From: an uncultured Alphaproteobacteria bacterium
Lineage (GTDB): Bacteria; Pseudomonadota; Alphaproteobacteria; RF32; CAG-239
Assembly: GCA_944390315.1 (NCBI GenBank)
Contig: CALXPO010000026.1
Coordinates: 1-47,955 of the forward strand
Length of the DNA: 47,955 nt
Direction of reading: 5' to 3'
The translations under genes and the position numbers were made by a program. How positions within the stretch are numbered: position 1 is the stretch's first letter; each line of letters begins with the position of its first letter. Shown piece after piece: positions 1-7,137 of the stretch. The notes under the pieces are model-generated. The model saw only the letters and a list, made by a program, of their open reading frames with translations, was not told the origin of the DNA and ran no database searches.

Positions 1-1
1 A

Positions 2-169
2 CAAGCAATTATTCAAGTCCAAAATGCAAAAGAATTAACAGAAAAAGTTACTTTCTTATTGAATAATCCTCAAGAATTAAAAGAGCAACAAACAAAAGCA
101 TTTGATTGGGCAAGCTCTGAAGCAAAAGTCCTTGATGGAATTATGAAAGTTATTAAGGAATATATATAA
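2..169 (+). CDS. waaA: 3-deoxy-D-manno-octulosonic acid (Kdo) transferase, C-terminal fragment
   Basis: An open frame enters from the left edge and ends at a TAA at 167-169, giving about 55 C-terminal residues. These are helical and charged, with a WASSEAKVLDGIMKVI-like tail resembling the last helices of GT-B glycosyltransferases of the WaaA/KdtA family. The call rests mainly on context: the stop is one base before lpxK, and waaA-lpxK is a recurrent lipid A/Kdo gene pair. The catalytic regions lie outside the window, so the identity is inferred. Confidence 0.6.
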   Translation, partial: QAIIQVQNAKELTEKVTFLLNNPQELKEQQTKAFDWASSEAKVLDGIMKVIKEYI

Positions 170-170
170 A

Positions 171-1124
171 ATGAAAACCCCAAAATATTGGCAAGATAAA
201 AATTTATTATCAAAACTGCTTTATCCTTTGGGAAAATTGTATTTATGGGGAAGTTTTATCAACTCAAAAATAAAACATCCTAAAAAAATAGAAAAAAAAG
301 TAATTTGCATAGGAAATCTAACCGCCGGCGGAACAGGGAAAACCCCCTGCTCCGTCAGTATTGCTAAAATTTTGCAAGAAATGAAATACAAGCCTTTTTT
401 TGTTTCCAGAGGCTATGGAGGAAAACTACGCAATATTTTGGTTGATAAAAAAGTTCATTCTGCACAAGATGTTGGCGATGAACCCCTCTTATTATCCAAT
501 ACGGCTCCCGTTGCCATAAATCCAAATCGCTATTTGGCTGCCCAAAAAGCTCTTGAATATGGTGCAGACATCATCATTATGGATGATGGTTTTCAAAATC
601 AGAGTCTGCAAAAAGATATTTCATTTTTGGTTTTTGATGGAGAATTTGGTTGCGGTAACGGATATGGAATTCCGGCTGGTCCAATGAGAGAAGATTTTGC
701 TTCGGGAATAAAAAAAGCTCAGGCAATTATTATTCTAGGCAAAGATAAATTTGAATTAGCAAAAAAAATTCATAATATCCCTATATTTTACGGAACAATA
801 TCTCCAATCAAGCCAAAGTTTACAGAACAATCTGTCATAGCATTTGCAGGCATTGGACGTCCTCAAAAATTTTACAATTCTTTAATAGAATGCGGACTAA
901 ACATTTTAGAAACAATAGATTTTCCGGATCATCATCAATATAAAAGAGAAGAACTTTTATTTTTAATAGAGAAAGCGCAACAAAAAAACTGCGTTTTGTA
1001 CACCACATCTAAAGATTTTGTAAAATTTCCCAAAGACTTACAAAAATATTTTAACACATTAGAAATTGAAATTAAGTGGCAAGATGCGAATGCTTTAAAA
1101 AGCTTTTTGTCACAAAAAATATAA
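171..1124 (+). CDS. lpxK: tetraacyldisaccharide 4'-kinase LpxK
   Basis: LpxK phosphorylates the 4' position of the lipid A disaccharide precursor at the inner face of the cytoplasmic membrane. The 317-residue product has the expected family length. The P-loop is visible as GNLTAGGTGKTP at residues 48-59, followed by the SRGYGG segment and the DDGFQN motif typical of LpxK. An N-terminal hydrophobic segment (about residues 14-30) fits membrane association. The ATG lies one base after the upstream waaA-like stop, so the two are probably co-transcribed. A perfect 11-bp hairpin begins at the stop codon. Presence of lpxK implies that this organism makes lipid A. Confidence 0.95.
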   Translation: MKTPKYWQDKNLLSKLLYPLGKLYLWGSFINSKIKHPKKIEKKVICIGNLTAGGTGKTPCSVSIAKILQEMKYKPFFVSRGYGGKLRNILVDKKVHSAQDVGDEPLLLSNTAPVAINPNRYLAAQKALEYGADIIIMDDGFQNQSLQKDISFLVFDGEFGCGNGYGIPAGPMREDFASGIKKAQAIIILGKDKFELAKKIHNIPIFYGTISPIKPKFTEQSVIAFAGIGRPQKFYNSLIECGLNILETIDFPDHHQYKREELLFLIEKAQQKNCVLYTTSKDFVKFPKDLQKYFNTLEIEIKWQDANALKSFLSQKI

Positions 1125-1155
1125 GAGTGCATTTATATAATGCACTCTTATATTT
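1122..1155. terminator. bidirectional rho-independent terminator after lpxK
   Basis: A perfect 11-bp stem (1122-1132 with 1140-1150, loop TTATATA) starts on the lpxK stop codon and is followed by an AT-rich T-containing tail. It sits between convergent genes (lpxK + and a small membrane protein -), so it could serve both. Confidence 0.75.
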
Positions 1156-1175
1156 AATTAACGCAATCATTGATT

Positions 1176-1352
1176 TTATTCCCAATCAAAAATGACTGCC
1201 AACCCCACCAATGCAAATAACAGTGCGAAGAAAATAATAAAATCGACTGTTATATTCTGCAAAATAAAAGCGCATATAAGCATAATCAAAAATATAGCGC
1301 CCCAATTTTGCAATAACTTTTTTATTTTGGCAGAATAATTTTTCTTGTTCAT
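1176..1352 (-). CDS. 58-residue membrane protein of unknown function
   Basis: A short ORF from an ATG at 1352 to a TAA at 1176. The product has a basic N-terminus (MNKKNYSAKIKKLLQNW) followed by two closely spaced hydrophobic segments, about residues 18-32 and 35-53, and ends FDWE. It can be aligned by eye to the next gene upstream: both have a KKL start, then a hydrophobic run with an F-[IV]-[LV]-[QE]-N motif, then a second hydrophobic run ending IF-[DG]-W. That similarity to a neighbour, the clean start and the tight 12-base gap make it likely to be real. No function is recognised; two-helix membrane peptides can be toxins, chaperones or regulators. Confidence 0.6.
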   Translation of the reverse strand: MNKKNYSAKIKKLLQNWGAIFLIMLICAFILQNITVDFIIFFALLFALVGLAVIFDWE

Positions 1353-1364
1353 AAAAGCTTTTAA

Positions 1365-1604
1365 TTAATCATTGTCAAAATCTTCAAAATCGTCATATTT
1401 TTTCTGCTGAGAAGATGTATTAATATCATCTCCGTAAGTGATGTATTTATCCCAACCAAAGATGATAAAAATTGCACATACAGCATATAAAGAAGCAAAC
1501 GCAATATAAAAATTGCGAGAAACATTTTCAACAACAAATGAAGAAAAAAGCATAAATGCGGCAATAACAAGCAACACTCTGAACAATTTTTTTAATTTTT
1601 TCAT
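1365..1604 (-). CDS. 79-residue membrane protein, paralogue of its downstream neighbour
   Basis: Start taken at the ATG at 1604 (MKKLKKLFRVLLV); the frame stays open 14 codons further, but those residues lack a plausible start context. Two hydrophobic segments (about residues 8-24 and 31-49) are followed by an IFGWDKYITYGDD linker and a very acidic hydrophilic tail (KKYDDFEDFDND). It resembles the 58-residue protein encoded 12 bases downstream, so the pair looks like a tandem duplication in one transcript. The acidic tail is absent from the shorter copy. Function unknown; inner-membrane location is inferred from the hydrophobic segments. Confidence 0.65.
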   Translation of the reverse strand: MKKLKKLFRVLLVIAAFMLFSSFVVENVSRNFYIAFASLYAVCAIFIIFGWDKYITYGDDINTSSQQKKYDDFEDFDND

Positions 1605-1687
1605 AATATATATATTTAGATTAATAATAGAGTTAAGAGCTAACAATATAACCCCATATTTTTATTAATCAATATATATTTTATAAT

Positions 1688-3241
1688 TTATCTCCACCAT
1701 TGATAACTCCAAATTTCAGAAACCGGACGATTATTATACACTTTATCACGAAGCAAAACGCGCAACTCGATAATTTCTTTATTTGGCTCAAAATCAAAAT
1801 ATAAGGTTGCTCCGTTAATACTTGGCGTATACATCAATTTAACATTGGAAATTGTTCCTGCTTGGTTAGAAATATCTGCCCAAATATTGCCGTTTTCAAT
1901 TTCTTGTTTTAAGTTTTCAATATCAAAATCAACAAAATCAATCACATATTTACGTTTATGACGCAAATATTCTCCGGCCAAACCATCACCGCCTCGTCCG
2001 TTATAAGTAGCAAAAACTTTTGCCAAATTGGTCATAACTGGAGCTTCATTCACCCAATGCATACGATATTTGAAACGATATTCTTTTTGTGCTTCAATTG
2101 GCATATCAGGCACCCAATATGCCACAACATTATCATTGGTTTCATCAATTGAGGGTAACTCTGCAAGCTGCACCATACCCCTGCCCCAATTTTCAAGAGG
2201 TTCAATCCACAAGCTTGGGCGCAAATCATAAGCAGCCTCAGGGTCAAGATAATGACGAGGATTACGGTCACGTTGCATCAAACCGAAACCTTTAGGATTA
2301 TTGTCAACAAAAGAGCTTAAGCGCAAATGCTCTGAATTATCCAAAGGACGCCAAATTTTTTCGCCATTTCCGTTAATCACAAGCAAACCGTCGCTATCGT
2401 GCACTTCGGGGCGATAATCATCAAAACGGATTTTAGTGTTTTCTCCATAAAGAAACATTGAGGTTAAGGGCGCAATTTCAAGTTTAGCTATATTCATACG
2501 CGGATAAAGCACGGCTTCAACATCTATAATGGTTTCTTCTCCCGGAGTAATATCAAAGCTATAAGCACCGGCAATACTCGGACTATCAAGCAAGGCATAA
2601 ATTTTGATATTTTCATCATCAGGGCGATTGAGCCAAAATTCTTTAAAAATCGGAAATTCCTCTGGCACTTTCTCAGCCGTATTGATACCCAAACCGCGAG
2701 CGGAAAGACCATACCGCTGGCCCTTTGCCATGGAGCGAAAATAGCTGGCTCCAAGAAAAGAAATAAGCTCATCATAAAAATCGGTATTCAAAGGATATTG
2801 CAAGCGAAAACCGGCATAACCTAAATTTTTATCAAAAGATTCCGGCGTAATATTGTTTTTGCCAAAATCAAAATTATGAAAATCATAATTTATATCAATA
2901 ACTTTGCCTTTTTTAACCTCGTGGAGTTGTACCGGATGATTAAACAAACCTCCAAGATGATAAAACTGCACTTGATAAGACAAATCCTTATTTTGCCACA
3001 AAGCTTGCTCGGAACGAAAACGAATGTCGCTATATTGTTCATATTTCATTTGTGTCAGAGAAGTAGGCAAATCGGCTTTGTTGTCAATATAAGGAGATAA
3101 TGAGAGCTGTTTTGCTTTTGCAACAACATCATTAAAAGAAAATTCCGTCTTGGTTTCTGATTTGGCAATATGAATGGAACCAAATATTCCCAAAACAACA
3201 ATCAAAGACAAATAACAGCTATATTGAACCAATTTTTTCAT
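1688..3241 (-). CDS. opgG: periplasmic glucan biosynthesis protein OpgG/MdoG
   Basis: OpgG is a periplasmic protein needed to build osmoregulated periplasmic glucans, probably in backbone branching or processing. The product (517 residues) starts MKKLVQYSC with an N-terminal signal segment at about residues 1-27. Family-like stretches include FSFNDVVAKAKQL, FRLQYPLN, FLGASYFRS-GQRYGLSARGLGI and the LNRPDD and WIEPLENWGRG segments. The ATG at 3241 was chosen because the frame continues upstream only through the tRNA-Ser gene. A strong terminator lies 27 bases upstream, so its promoter is not obvious. No opgH partner is in the window. Confidence 0.9.
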   Translation of the reverse strand: MKKLVQYSCYLSLIVVLGIFGSIHIAKSETKTEFSFNDVVAKAKQLSLSPYIDNKADLPTSLTQMKYEQYSDIRFRSEQALWQNKDLSYQVQFYHLGGLFNHPVQLHEVKKGKVIDINYDFHNFDFGKNNITPESFDKNLGYAGFRLQYPLNTDFYDELISFLGASYFRSMAKGQRYGLSARGLGINTAEKVPEEFPIFKEFWLNRPDDENIKIYALLDSPSIAGAYSFDITPGEETIIDVEAVLYPRMNIAKLEIAPLTSMFLYGENTKIRFDDYRPEVHDSDGLLVINGNGEKIWRPLDNSEHLRLSSFVDNNPKGFGLMQRDRNPRHYLDPEAAYDLRPSLWIEPLENWGRGMVQLAELPSIDETNDNVVAYWVPDMPIEAQKEYRFKYRMHWVNEAPVMTNLAKVFATYNGRGGDGLAGEYLRHKRKYVIDFVDFDIENLKQEIENGNIWADISNQAGTISNVKLMYTPSINGATLYFDFEPNKEIIELRVLLRDKVYNNRPVSEIWSYQWWR

Positions 3242-3267
3242 ATCAAAGCTCCTTATATGAACATCAT

Positions 3268-3295
3268 AAAAAAAGCACCCTCGCGGGTGCTTTTT
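3268..3295 (-). terminator. rho-independent terminator after tRNA-Ser
   Basis: On the minus strand a stem of AAAAAGCACCC with GGGTGCTTTTT closes a GCGA tetraloop and runs into a T-tract. It immediately follows the tRNA 3' end and lies between the tRNA and the opgG start. Confidence 0.85.
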
Positions 3296-3297
3296 GA

Positions 3298-3385
3298 TGG
3301 CGGAGAGTACAGGACTCGAACCTGTGCATCGGTATTCACGATGACGGATTAGCAATCCGCTGCATTACCACTCTGCCAACTCTCC
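3298..3385 (-). tRNA. tRNA-Ser(GCU)
   Basis: The minus strand folds as a class II tRNA: a 7-bp acceptor (GGAGAGT with ACTCTCC), an anticodon arm with loop TTGCTAA giving anticodon GCT, a long variable arm (CATCG with CGATG), and a T arm ACAGG-TTCGAGT-CCTGT. CCA is encoded at 3298-3300. The long variable arm and the anticodon together identify serine, reading AGC/AGU codons. Confidence 0.97.
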
Positions 3386-3501
3386 ATCGGCAAGCTACCG
3401 TGTATATTTATATTAACTTTTAGCAGACGTCAATCTTTTTTTTATCGCTCTTTTTATAAATTTTTTAATCTGTTTATGAGGTCTTTTCTTTTTAACAAAA
3501 C

Positions 3502-3529
3502 TTGACAAAAAATACATATATGATAAAAT
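3502..3529 (+). promoter_or_regulatory. sigma70-type promoter for the 3575 gene
   Basis: TTGACA at 3502-3507 is a perfect -35 box. A 16-base spacer leads to TAAAAT at 3524-3529. The start codon of the small membrane protein follows about 45 bases later. Confidence 0.65.
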
Positions 3530-3574
3530 ATATTCTACAGTTAATTAGATTATTAATTATTAATAAAAAACAAT

Positions 3575-3940
3575 ATGAAAAAATTACTTCTGGCACTATT
3601 TTTTATGGCCATCACAATTGGTGCAAATATCTGTGAAATGGATAAGACAACTTTCATGGTTGTACAGTTTATTCTTTTGTTTTTGTATGCCACTTGGTTA
3701 CAAAAAATAGACGATAAAGAGTTCGTCAACAAGAAAAATGAGATAACAACCGGACGTTTTCTTTTGGTAGTTATATCAAGGTTAACGTCCATAGCCGCCC
3801 TTGTGTTGATTGTTTTTTTCATCTTCAATACATTGCAGGTAAGTGTGGTTAGCATCGTTTTCTCGCTGTTGGCAATCATATTGGCAGGTTCAACTTTAAA
3901 ATCCTTATTTATCTTTGTTTTGGGTAATAACGAAGATTGA
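3575..3940 (+). CDS. 121-residue multi-spanning membrane protein, function unknown
   Basis: The product has four likely membrane segments: about residues 3-18, 27-42, 63-85 and 88-115. A charged loop (KIDDKEFVNKKNEITTGR) separates the first pair from the second, and the C-terminus is short and acidic (GNNED). A consensus-like promoter upstream and a strong terminator just downstream frame it as a stand-alone transcription unit, which supports a real gene although the ribosome-binding site is weak. I recognise no family. It shares small size and hydrophobicity with the pair at 1176-1604 but no convincing sequence similarity. Confidence 0.7.
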   Translation: MKKLLLALFFMAITIGANICEMDKTTFMVVQFILLFLYATWLQKIDDKEFVNKKNEITTGRFLLVVISRLTSIAALVLIVFFIFNTLQVSVVSIVFSLLAIILAGSTLKSLFIFVLGNNED

Positions 3941-3956
3941 GCCCGGTATTATTAAT

Positions 3957-3996
3957 AAAAAAGGTTTGCTTCTTTTAGAAAGCAAACCTTTTTTTG
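3957..3996 (+). terminator. rho-independent terminator
   Basis: A perfect 11-bp stem AAGGTTTGCTT / AAGCAAACCTT (3961-3971 with 3980-3990) has flanking A and T tracts. It terminates the small membrane protein gene. Confidence 0.9.
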
Positions 3997-4015
3997 TCGG
4001 TTGTTAAGATGTGAA

Positions 4016-4130
4016 ATAGCTTCGTTCCTTGTTTGTAAAAGGTTAAAGCGGATACTTAATGCTAATTTTGAAGTTGACTCCCAAAAATACCTGTTTATTT
4101 TAAAACCCCGCTTATACAGCGGGGCTTGAA
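4016..4130 (+). repeat. possible degenerate copy of the multi-hairpin intergenic element (copy E)
   Basis: This stretch sits directly after a terminator, between convergent genes, as the clear copies do. It keeps a GGTTAAA-CG segment, a GCTAATTTTGAAG-like segment and an ACCCCGC...GCGGGGCT hairpin, but the overall match is weak. The C-rich hairpin may simply be the recA terminator. Confidence 0.3.
4104..4126 (-). terminator. rho-independent terminator after recA
   Basis: The stem CCCCGCT / AGCGGGG (4106-4112 with 4118-4124) is followed on the minus strand by TTTTAAAA. It lies about 20 bases beyond the recA stop. Confidence 0.7.
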
Positions 4131-4145
4131 GCTGTTATTTGATAG

Positions 4146-5171
4146 CTACTCCTCGGGAGTTGCCTCATCATCTCCCATCATCTCAACTGTCAAATGTCCG
4201 GCATCAGCACGGATTTTGGTTTCAATTTCATCGGCAATCTCGGGATGTTCACGTAAGAAAATTTTTGCATTTTCTCGTCCTTGTCCGAGTTTTTCACCTT
4301 TGTAGGAAAACCATGCTCCTGATTTCTCAACTAATCCGGCTTTGACACCCAAATCAATCAGCTCTCCTGTCTTAGATATGCCTTCGCCGTACATGATGTC
4401 AAAATCAACAGTCTTAAACGGAGGTGCAACTTTGTTTTTAACAATTTTAACGCGGGTCTGACTGCCAATAACTTCATCTTTGTCTTTAATTGAACCGATC
4501 CTGCGAATGTCTAGGCGAACCGAAGCATAAAATTTAAGAGCGTTACCGCCGGTGGTCGTCTCGGGACTGCCAAACATAACTCCGATTTTCATGCGGATTT
4601 GGTTAATAAAAATAACCAAAGTGTTGGAACGTGAAATGGTGGAAGTTAATTTACGCAATGCCTGACTCATCAAACGAGCTTGTAAACCCATATGCGAATC
4701 TCCCATTTCTCCTTCCAGTTCAGCCTTAGGAACAAGTGCTGCTACCGAATCGACAACCAAAACATCAATGGCACCCGAGCGAACCAAAGTATCGGCAATT
4801 TCCAAAGCCTGCTCGCCGGAATCCGGGTGTGAAACCAGAGGATTTTCAATATCAACACCGATTATTGTGGCATAAGAGGGATCAAGAGCATGTTCCGCAT
4901 CAACAAATGCACAAATACCGCCTTTCTTTTGAGCTTGAGCAATAACACTTAAGGCAAAAGTTGTTTTACCTGAGCTTTCTGGACCATATATTTCTACAAT
5001 ACGTCCTTTGGGCAGTCCACCGATACCCAAGGCAATATCTGTTCCGAGCGAACCGGTAGAAATTGCTTCTATATCGATGTTGGTACTTTGCCCGAGACGC
5101 ATAATCGAGCCTTTACCGAATGTCCTTTCAATTTGGGTAAGGGCGGCGTCTAATGCTTTATCTTTTTCCAT
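4146..5171 (-). CDS. recA: recombinase RecA
   Basis: RecA forms ATP-dependent filaments on single-stranded DNA for strand exchange and triggers LexA self-cleavage. The 341-residue product matches family length. It has the Walker A GPESSGKT at residues 63-70, the VDSVAAL Walker B region and the [20 protein letters not shown] segment of the L2 DNA-binding loop, and ends in an acidic tail ([12 protein letters not shown]). AGGAAAG precedes the ATG. A GTTC-N7-GTTC box lies about 100 bases upstream, in line with SOS control in alphaproteobacteria. Confidence 0.99.
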   Translation of the reverse strand: MEKDKALDAALTQIERTFGKGSIMRLGQSTNIDIEAISTGSLGTDIALGIGGLPKGRIVEIYGPESSGKTTFALSVIAQAQKKGGICAFVDAEHALDPSYATIIGVDIENPLVSHPDSGEQALEIADTLVRSGAIDVLVVDSVAALVPKAELEGEMGDSHMGLQARLMSQALRKLTSTISRSNTLVIFINQIRMKIGVMFGSPETTTGGNALKFYASVRLDIRRIGSIKDKDEVIGSQTRVKIVKNKVAPPFKTVDFDIMYGEGISKTGELIDLGVKAGLVEKSGAWFSYKGEKLGQGRENAKIFLREHPEIADEIETKIRADAGHLTVEMMGDDEATPEE

Positions 5172-5271
5172 ATTCGTACTTTCCTGATTGTTATTTTATT
5201 GATTCATACTATCCGACAATTTGTTTCAGATTGCAAACGGCGCTTGTAAGTTATCCGCTGAAAACTACAAT

Positions 5272-5286
5272 GTTCTAAATTTGTTC
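5272..5286 (-). promoter_or_regulatory. LexA/SOS box (alphaproteobacterial direct-repeat type) upstream of recA
   Basis: The plus strand reads GTTC, seven bases (TAAATTT), GTTC; the minus strand (recA direction) reads GAAC-N7-GAAC. This exact spaced direct repeat is the known LexA operator of Alphaproteobacteria and differs from the palindromic boxes of Gammaproteobacteria. It lies in the divergent recA/HD-gene intergenic region and could in principle affect both. Confidence 0.75.
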
Positions 5287-5368
5287 TTTTTGCAAGAGTT
5301 TTTTTATTCGATGTTTACCGAATAATAATAAAAACTGTTCAATATATATATTCTTAAGGAGATTATAA

Positions 5369-6190
5369 ATGTTACGTCAGGCGAAACAATTATTACGGCG
5401 AGAATACGATGATTGTGTAAAAAAAGTAAAGGATTCGGCTTATTTCCTTTCTTATGCCGATGAAAAATTCATTCATTCGCAACAAGTCCTCGGTGCGGGA
5501 AATTATATCTTGAAACACGAAAATTGGTTTGCTGCGCAAAGTAAACATTTTTTGGATATGACAAAAGCGGCTATATTGTTGCATGATATCGGACGTTTTG
5601 ATCAAATTAGCGGACAATATGCCGATCGAGATGCTAAATTTGATCACGGGCCGATGGGAGCAATGAAACTTGCTCAGATTCCAATGTTTAATGATATCAG
5701 AATTACCTTGCCGATAAAACATCACGGACATTTGATTGATGACTTTTATGCCGATGCACAATGGACATCTCTGACCAATGAAAAATTAAAACAAGAAATT
5801 AAACAGATTATTTTTGCTATTCGTGATGCCGATAAGATTGCAAATTTTAATCTAATTATGTATAACAAAAATATGTTGATGCCTTTGTTCGTGCCATATC
5901 TTGAAAATATGCATGATAAGAGACAACAAATATCTTACAAGGTTCTCAAAGATTTTTTTGCGCATACAACGATAAAACATCAGCATATTGCCACTCAGGC
6001 AGATGAAATGCTGACTTATATCGGTTGGATTTTTGACATTAATTACTCAACTTCTATACGTTTTTGCAAAAAATTAAATCTGATTGAAATGATGTTTGAT
6101 ACTTTGCTCAAATTTCATAATGACAAAGACTTAAACGACCAACTTAAAAACGAATTAAATATTTATATAAAACGACGTTTTGATTTATAA
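5369..6190 (+). CDS. HD-domain metal-dependent phosphohydrolase
   Basis: The 273-residue soluble protein carries the HD-superfamily metal-ligand pattern: an early His (SQQVLGAGN context), the HD doublet in ILLHDIGRF, His residues in FDHGPMG and IKHHGH, and a late Asp in IRDADKIANFNL. HD enzymes hydrolyse phosphoester substrates such as nucleotides or cyclic dinucleotides; the substrate here cannot be read. AAGGAG precedes the ATG. It is divergent from recA and is followed 12 bases later by the ZIP transporter gene, so the two are likely co-transcribed, although no functional link is known. Confidence 0.85.
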   Translation: MLRQAKQLLRREYDDCVKKVKDSAYFLSYADEKFIHSQQVLGAGNYILKHENWFAAQSKHFLDMTKAAILLHDIGRFDQISGQYADRDAKFDHGPMGAMKLAQIPMFNDIRITLPIKHHGHLIDDFYADAQWTSLTNEKLKQEIKQIIFAIRDADKIANFNLIMYNKNMLMPLFVPYLENMHDKRQQISYKVLKDFFAHTTIKHQHIATQADEMLTYIGWIFDINYSTSIRFCKKLNLIEMMFDTLLKFHNDKDLNDQLKNELNIYIKRRFDL

Positions 6191-6202
6191 CGGAAAATAG
6201 AA

Positions 6203-6976
6203 ATGATAATAGAACAAACAGACGGGTTGATTGCGGCCGTATTAGCAGGATTGATTACCGGTGTTGGCGGACTGCTGACTTTTTTAAAAAAGAATTATTC
6301 AAAAGATGATATTAATTTAATGCTCAATATTTCCGCCGGTGTTATGCTGGCTGCTTCAATTTTTTCTTTGATACTGCCTTCGCTTGAGGGAATGAAACAA
6401 TTATTGCCCGATAACCGACAGATATCATTCGGTTTTACCATAGCTATGATGACCGGTATGTTGACTATCGGTCTTTTGAATGCTTTTTTGCCTCATGAGC
6501 ATGAAATATCCGGACGACACGGAAGCGGGGTGGAAGTGAATGCCGCTTGGCTCTTTGTTATTGCCATAAGTATTCATAAAATGCCGGAAGGTTTGGCGAT
6601 AGGTGTGGCTTACGGCGGTGAAAATTTACATAATCCCGATATTCTAACTTTGGGAATCGCCCTGCAAAATATTCCCGAGGGACTGATGGTGGCTATAACT
6701 ATGATTGCCGCAGGTTATAGTCGTTTGAAATCAACCATTGCTTCTTTTTTAAGCGGAATGATGCAACCGGTCGGTGCTTTCTTGGGGTTGTTGATGTCCG
6801 GAATAGGTAATTTGATGGTTCCGCTCGGAATGGCTTTTGCCGGCGGTGCCATGTTATTTGTTATTATTAATGAAGTTTTACCCGAAACTTATGATGCCAA
6901 TCAAAGTAAAAAGTCGGCACTGGCTTTGTTTTCAGGTTTCATTATCATGTGTGGTTTAAGCATTGCAGTGAAATAG
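6203..6976 (+). CDS. ZIP-family divalent metal transporter (ZupT-like)
   Basis: The 257-residue integral membrane protein has eight hydrophobic segments in the ZIP pattern. Both signature metal-site motifs are visible: HKMPEGLAIG in TM4 and NIPEGL in TM5. A His-containing cytoplasmic loop (PHEHEISGRH) precedes TM4. ZIP proteins import Zn, Fe or Mn into the cytoplasm; the metal cannot be decided here. The gene follows the HD gene by 12 bases. No Zur or Fur site was identified. Confidence 0.92.
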   Translation: MIIEQTDGLIAAVLAGLITGVGGLLTFLKKNYSKDDINLMLNISAGVMLAASIFSLILPSLEGMKQLLPDNRQISFGFTIAMMTGMLTIGLLNAFLPHEHEISGRHGSGVEVNAAWLFVIAISIHKMPEGLAIGVAYGGENLHNPDILTLGIALQNIPEGLMVAITMIAAGYSRLKSTIASFLSGMMQPVGAFLGLLMSGIGNLMVPLGMAFAGGAMLFVIINEVLPETYDANQSKKSALALFSGFIIMCGLSIAVK

Positions 6977-7082
6977 AGCTGCAAATCAGTTTTAAACTTT
7001 GCAGTTTTGCTGCACTCTTTGGTTATGAAATGATACCGTTCGGACGTCTTAAACATTTAACCCCGAGTAAACTCGGGGTTTT
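6972..7082 (-). repeat. multi-hairpin intergenic element, copy D (minus strand)
   Basis: Read on the minus strand from 7082 it begins with the palindrome CCCCGAGTTTACTCGGGG (7061-7078 region), then TTAAATGTTTAAG. That head is nearly the same as copy B at 13664-13697. Further on, a TGCAG-CAAAA-CTGCA hairpin and a CTGATTTG...CTCT tail match copy B in order. It follows the nagB-side terminator and lies between convergent zupT-like and nagB genes. The head hairpin has a T-run and may itself act as a terminator for the plus-strand gene. Confidence 0.65.
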
Positions 7083-7097
7083 CCATATATAACCAGT

Positions 7098-7132
7098 AAA
7101 AAGCACTTTTATAAGCAAAGTGCTTTTTTTTA
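7098..7132. terminator. bidirectional rho-independent terminator between the ZIP gene and nagB
   Basis: A 12-bp perfect stem AAAAAGCACTTT / AAAGTGCTTTTT (7098-7109 with 7117-7128) has T-tracts on both strands. Confidence 0.85.
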
Positions 7133-7137
7133 CTAGG

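Noticed and set aside
3242..3355. N-terminal extension of the opgG frame through the tRNA-Ser gene
   Set aside because: The frame is open by chance. The tRNA and its terminator occupy it, and the ATG at 3241 gives a normal signal peptide.
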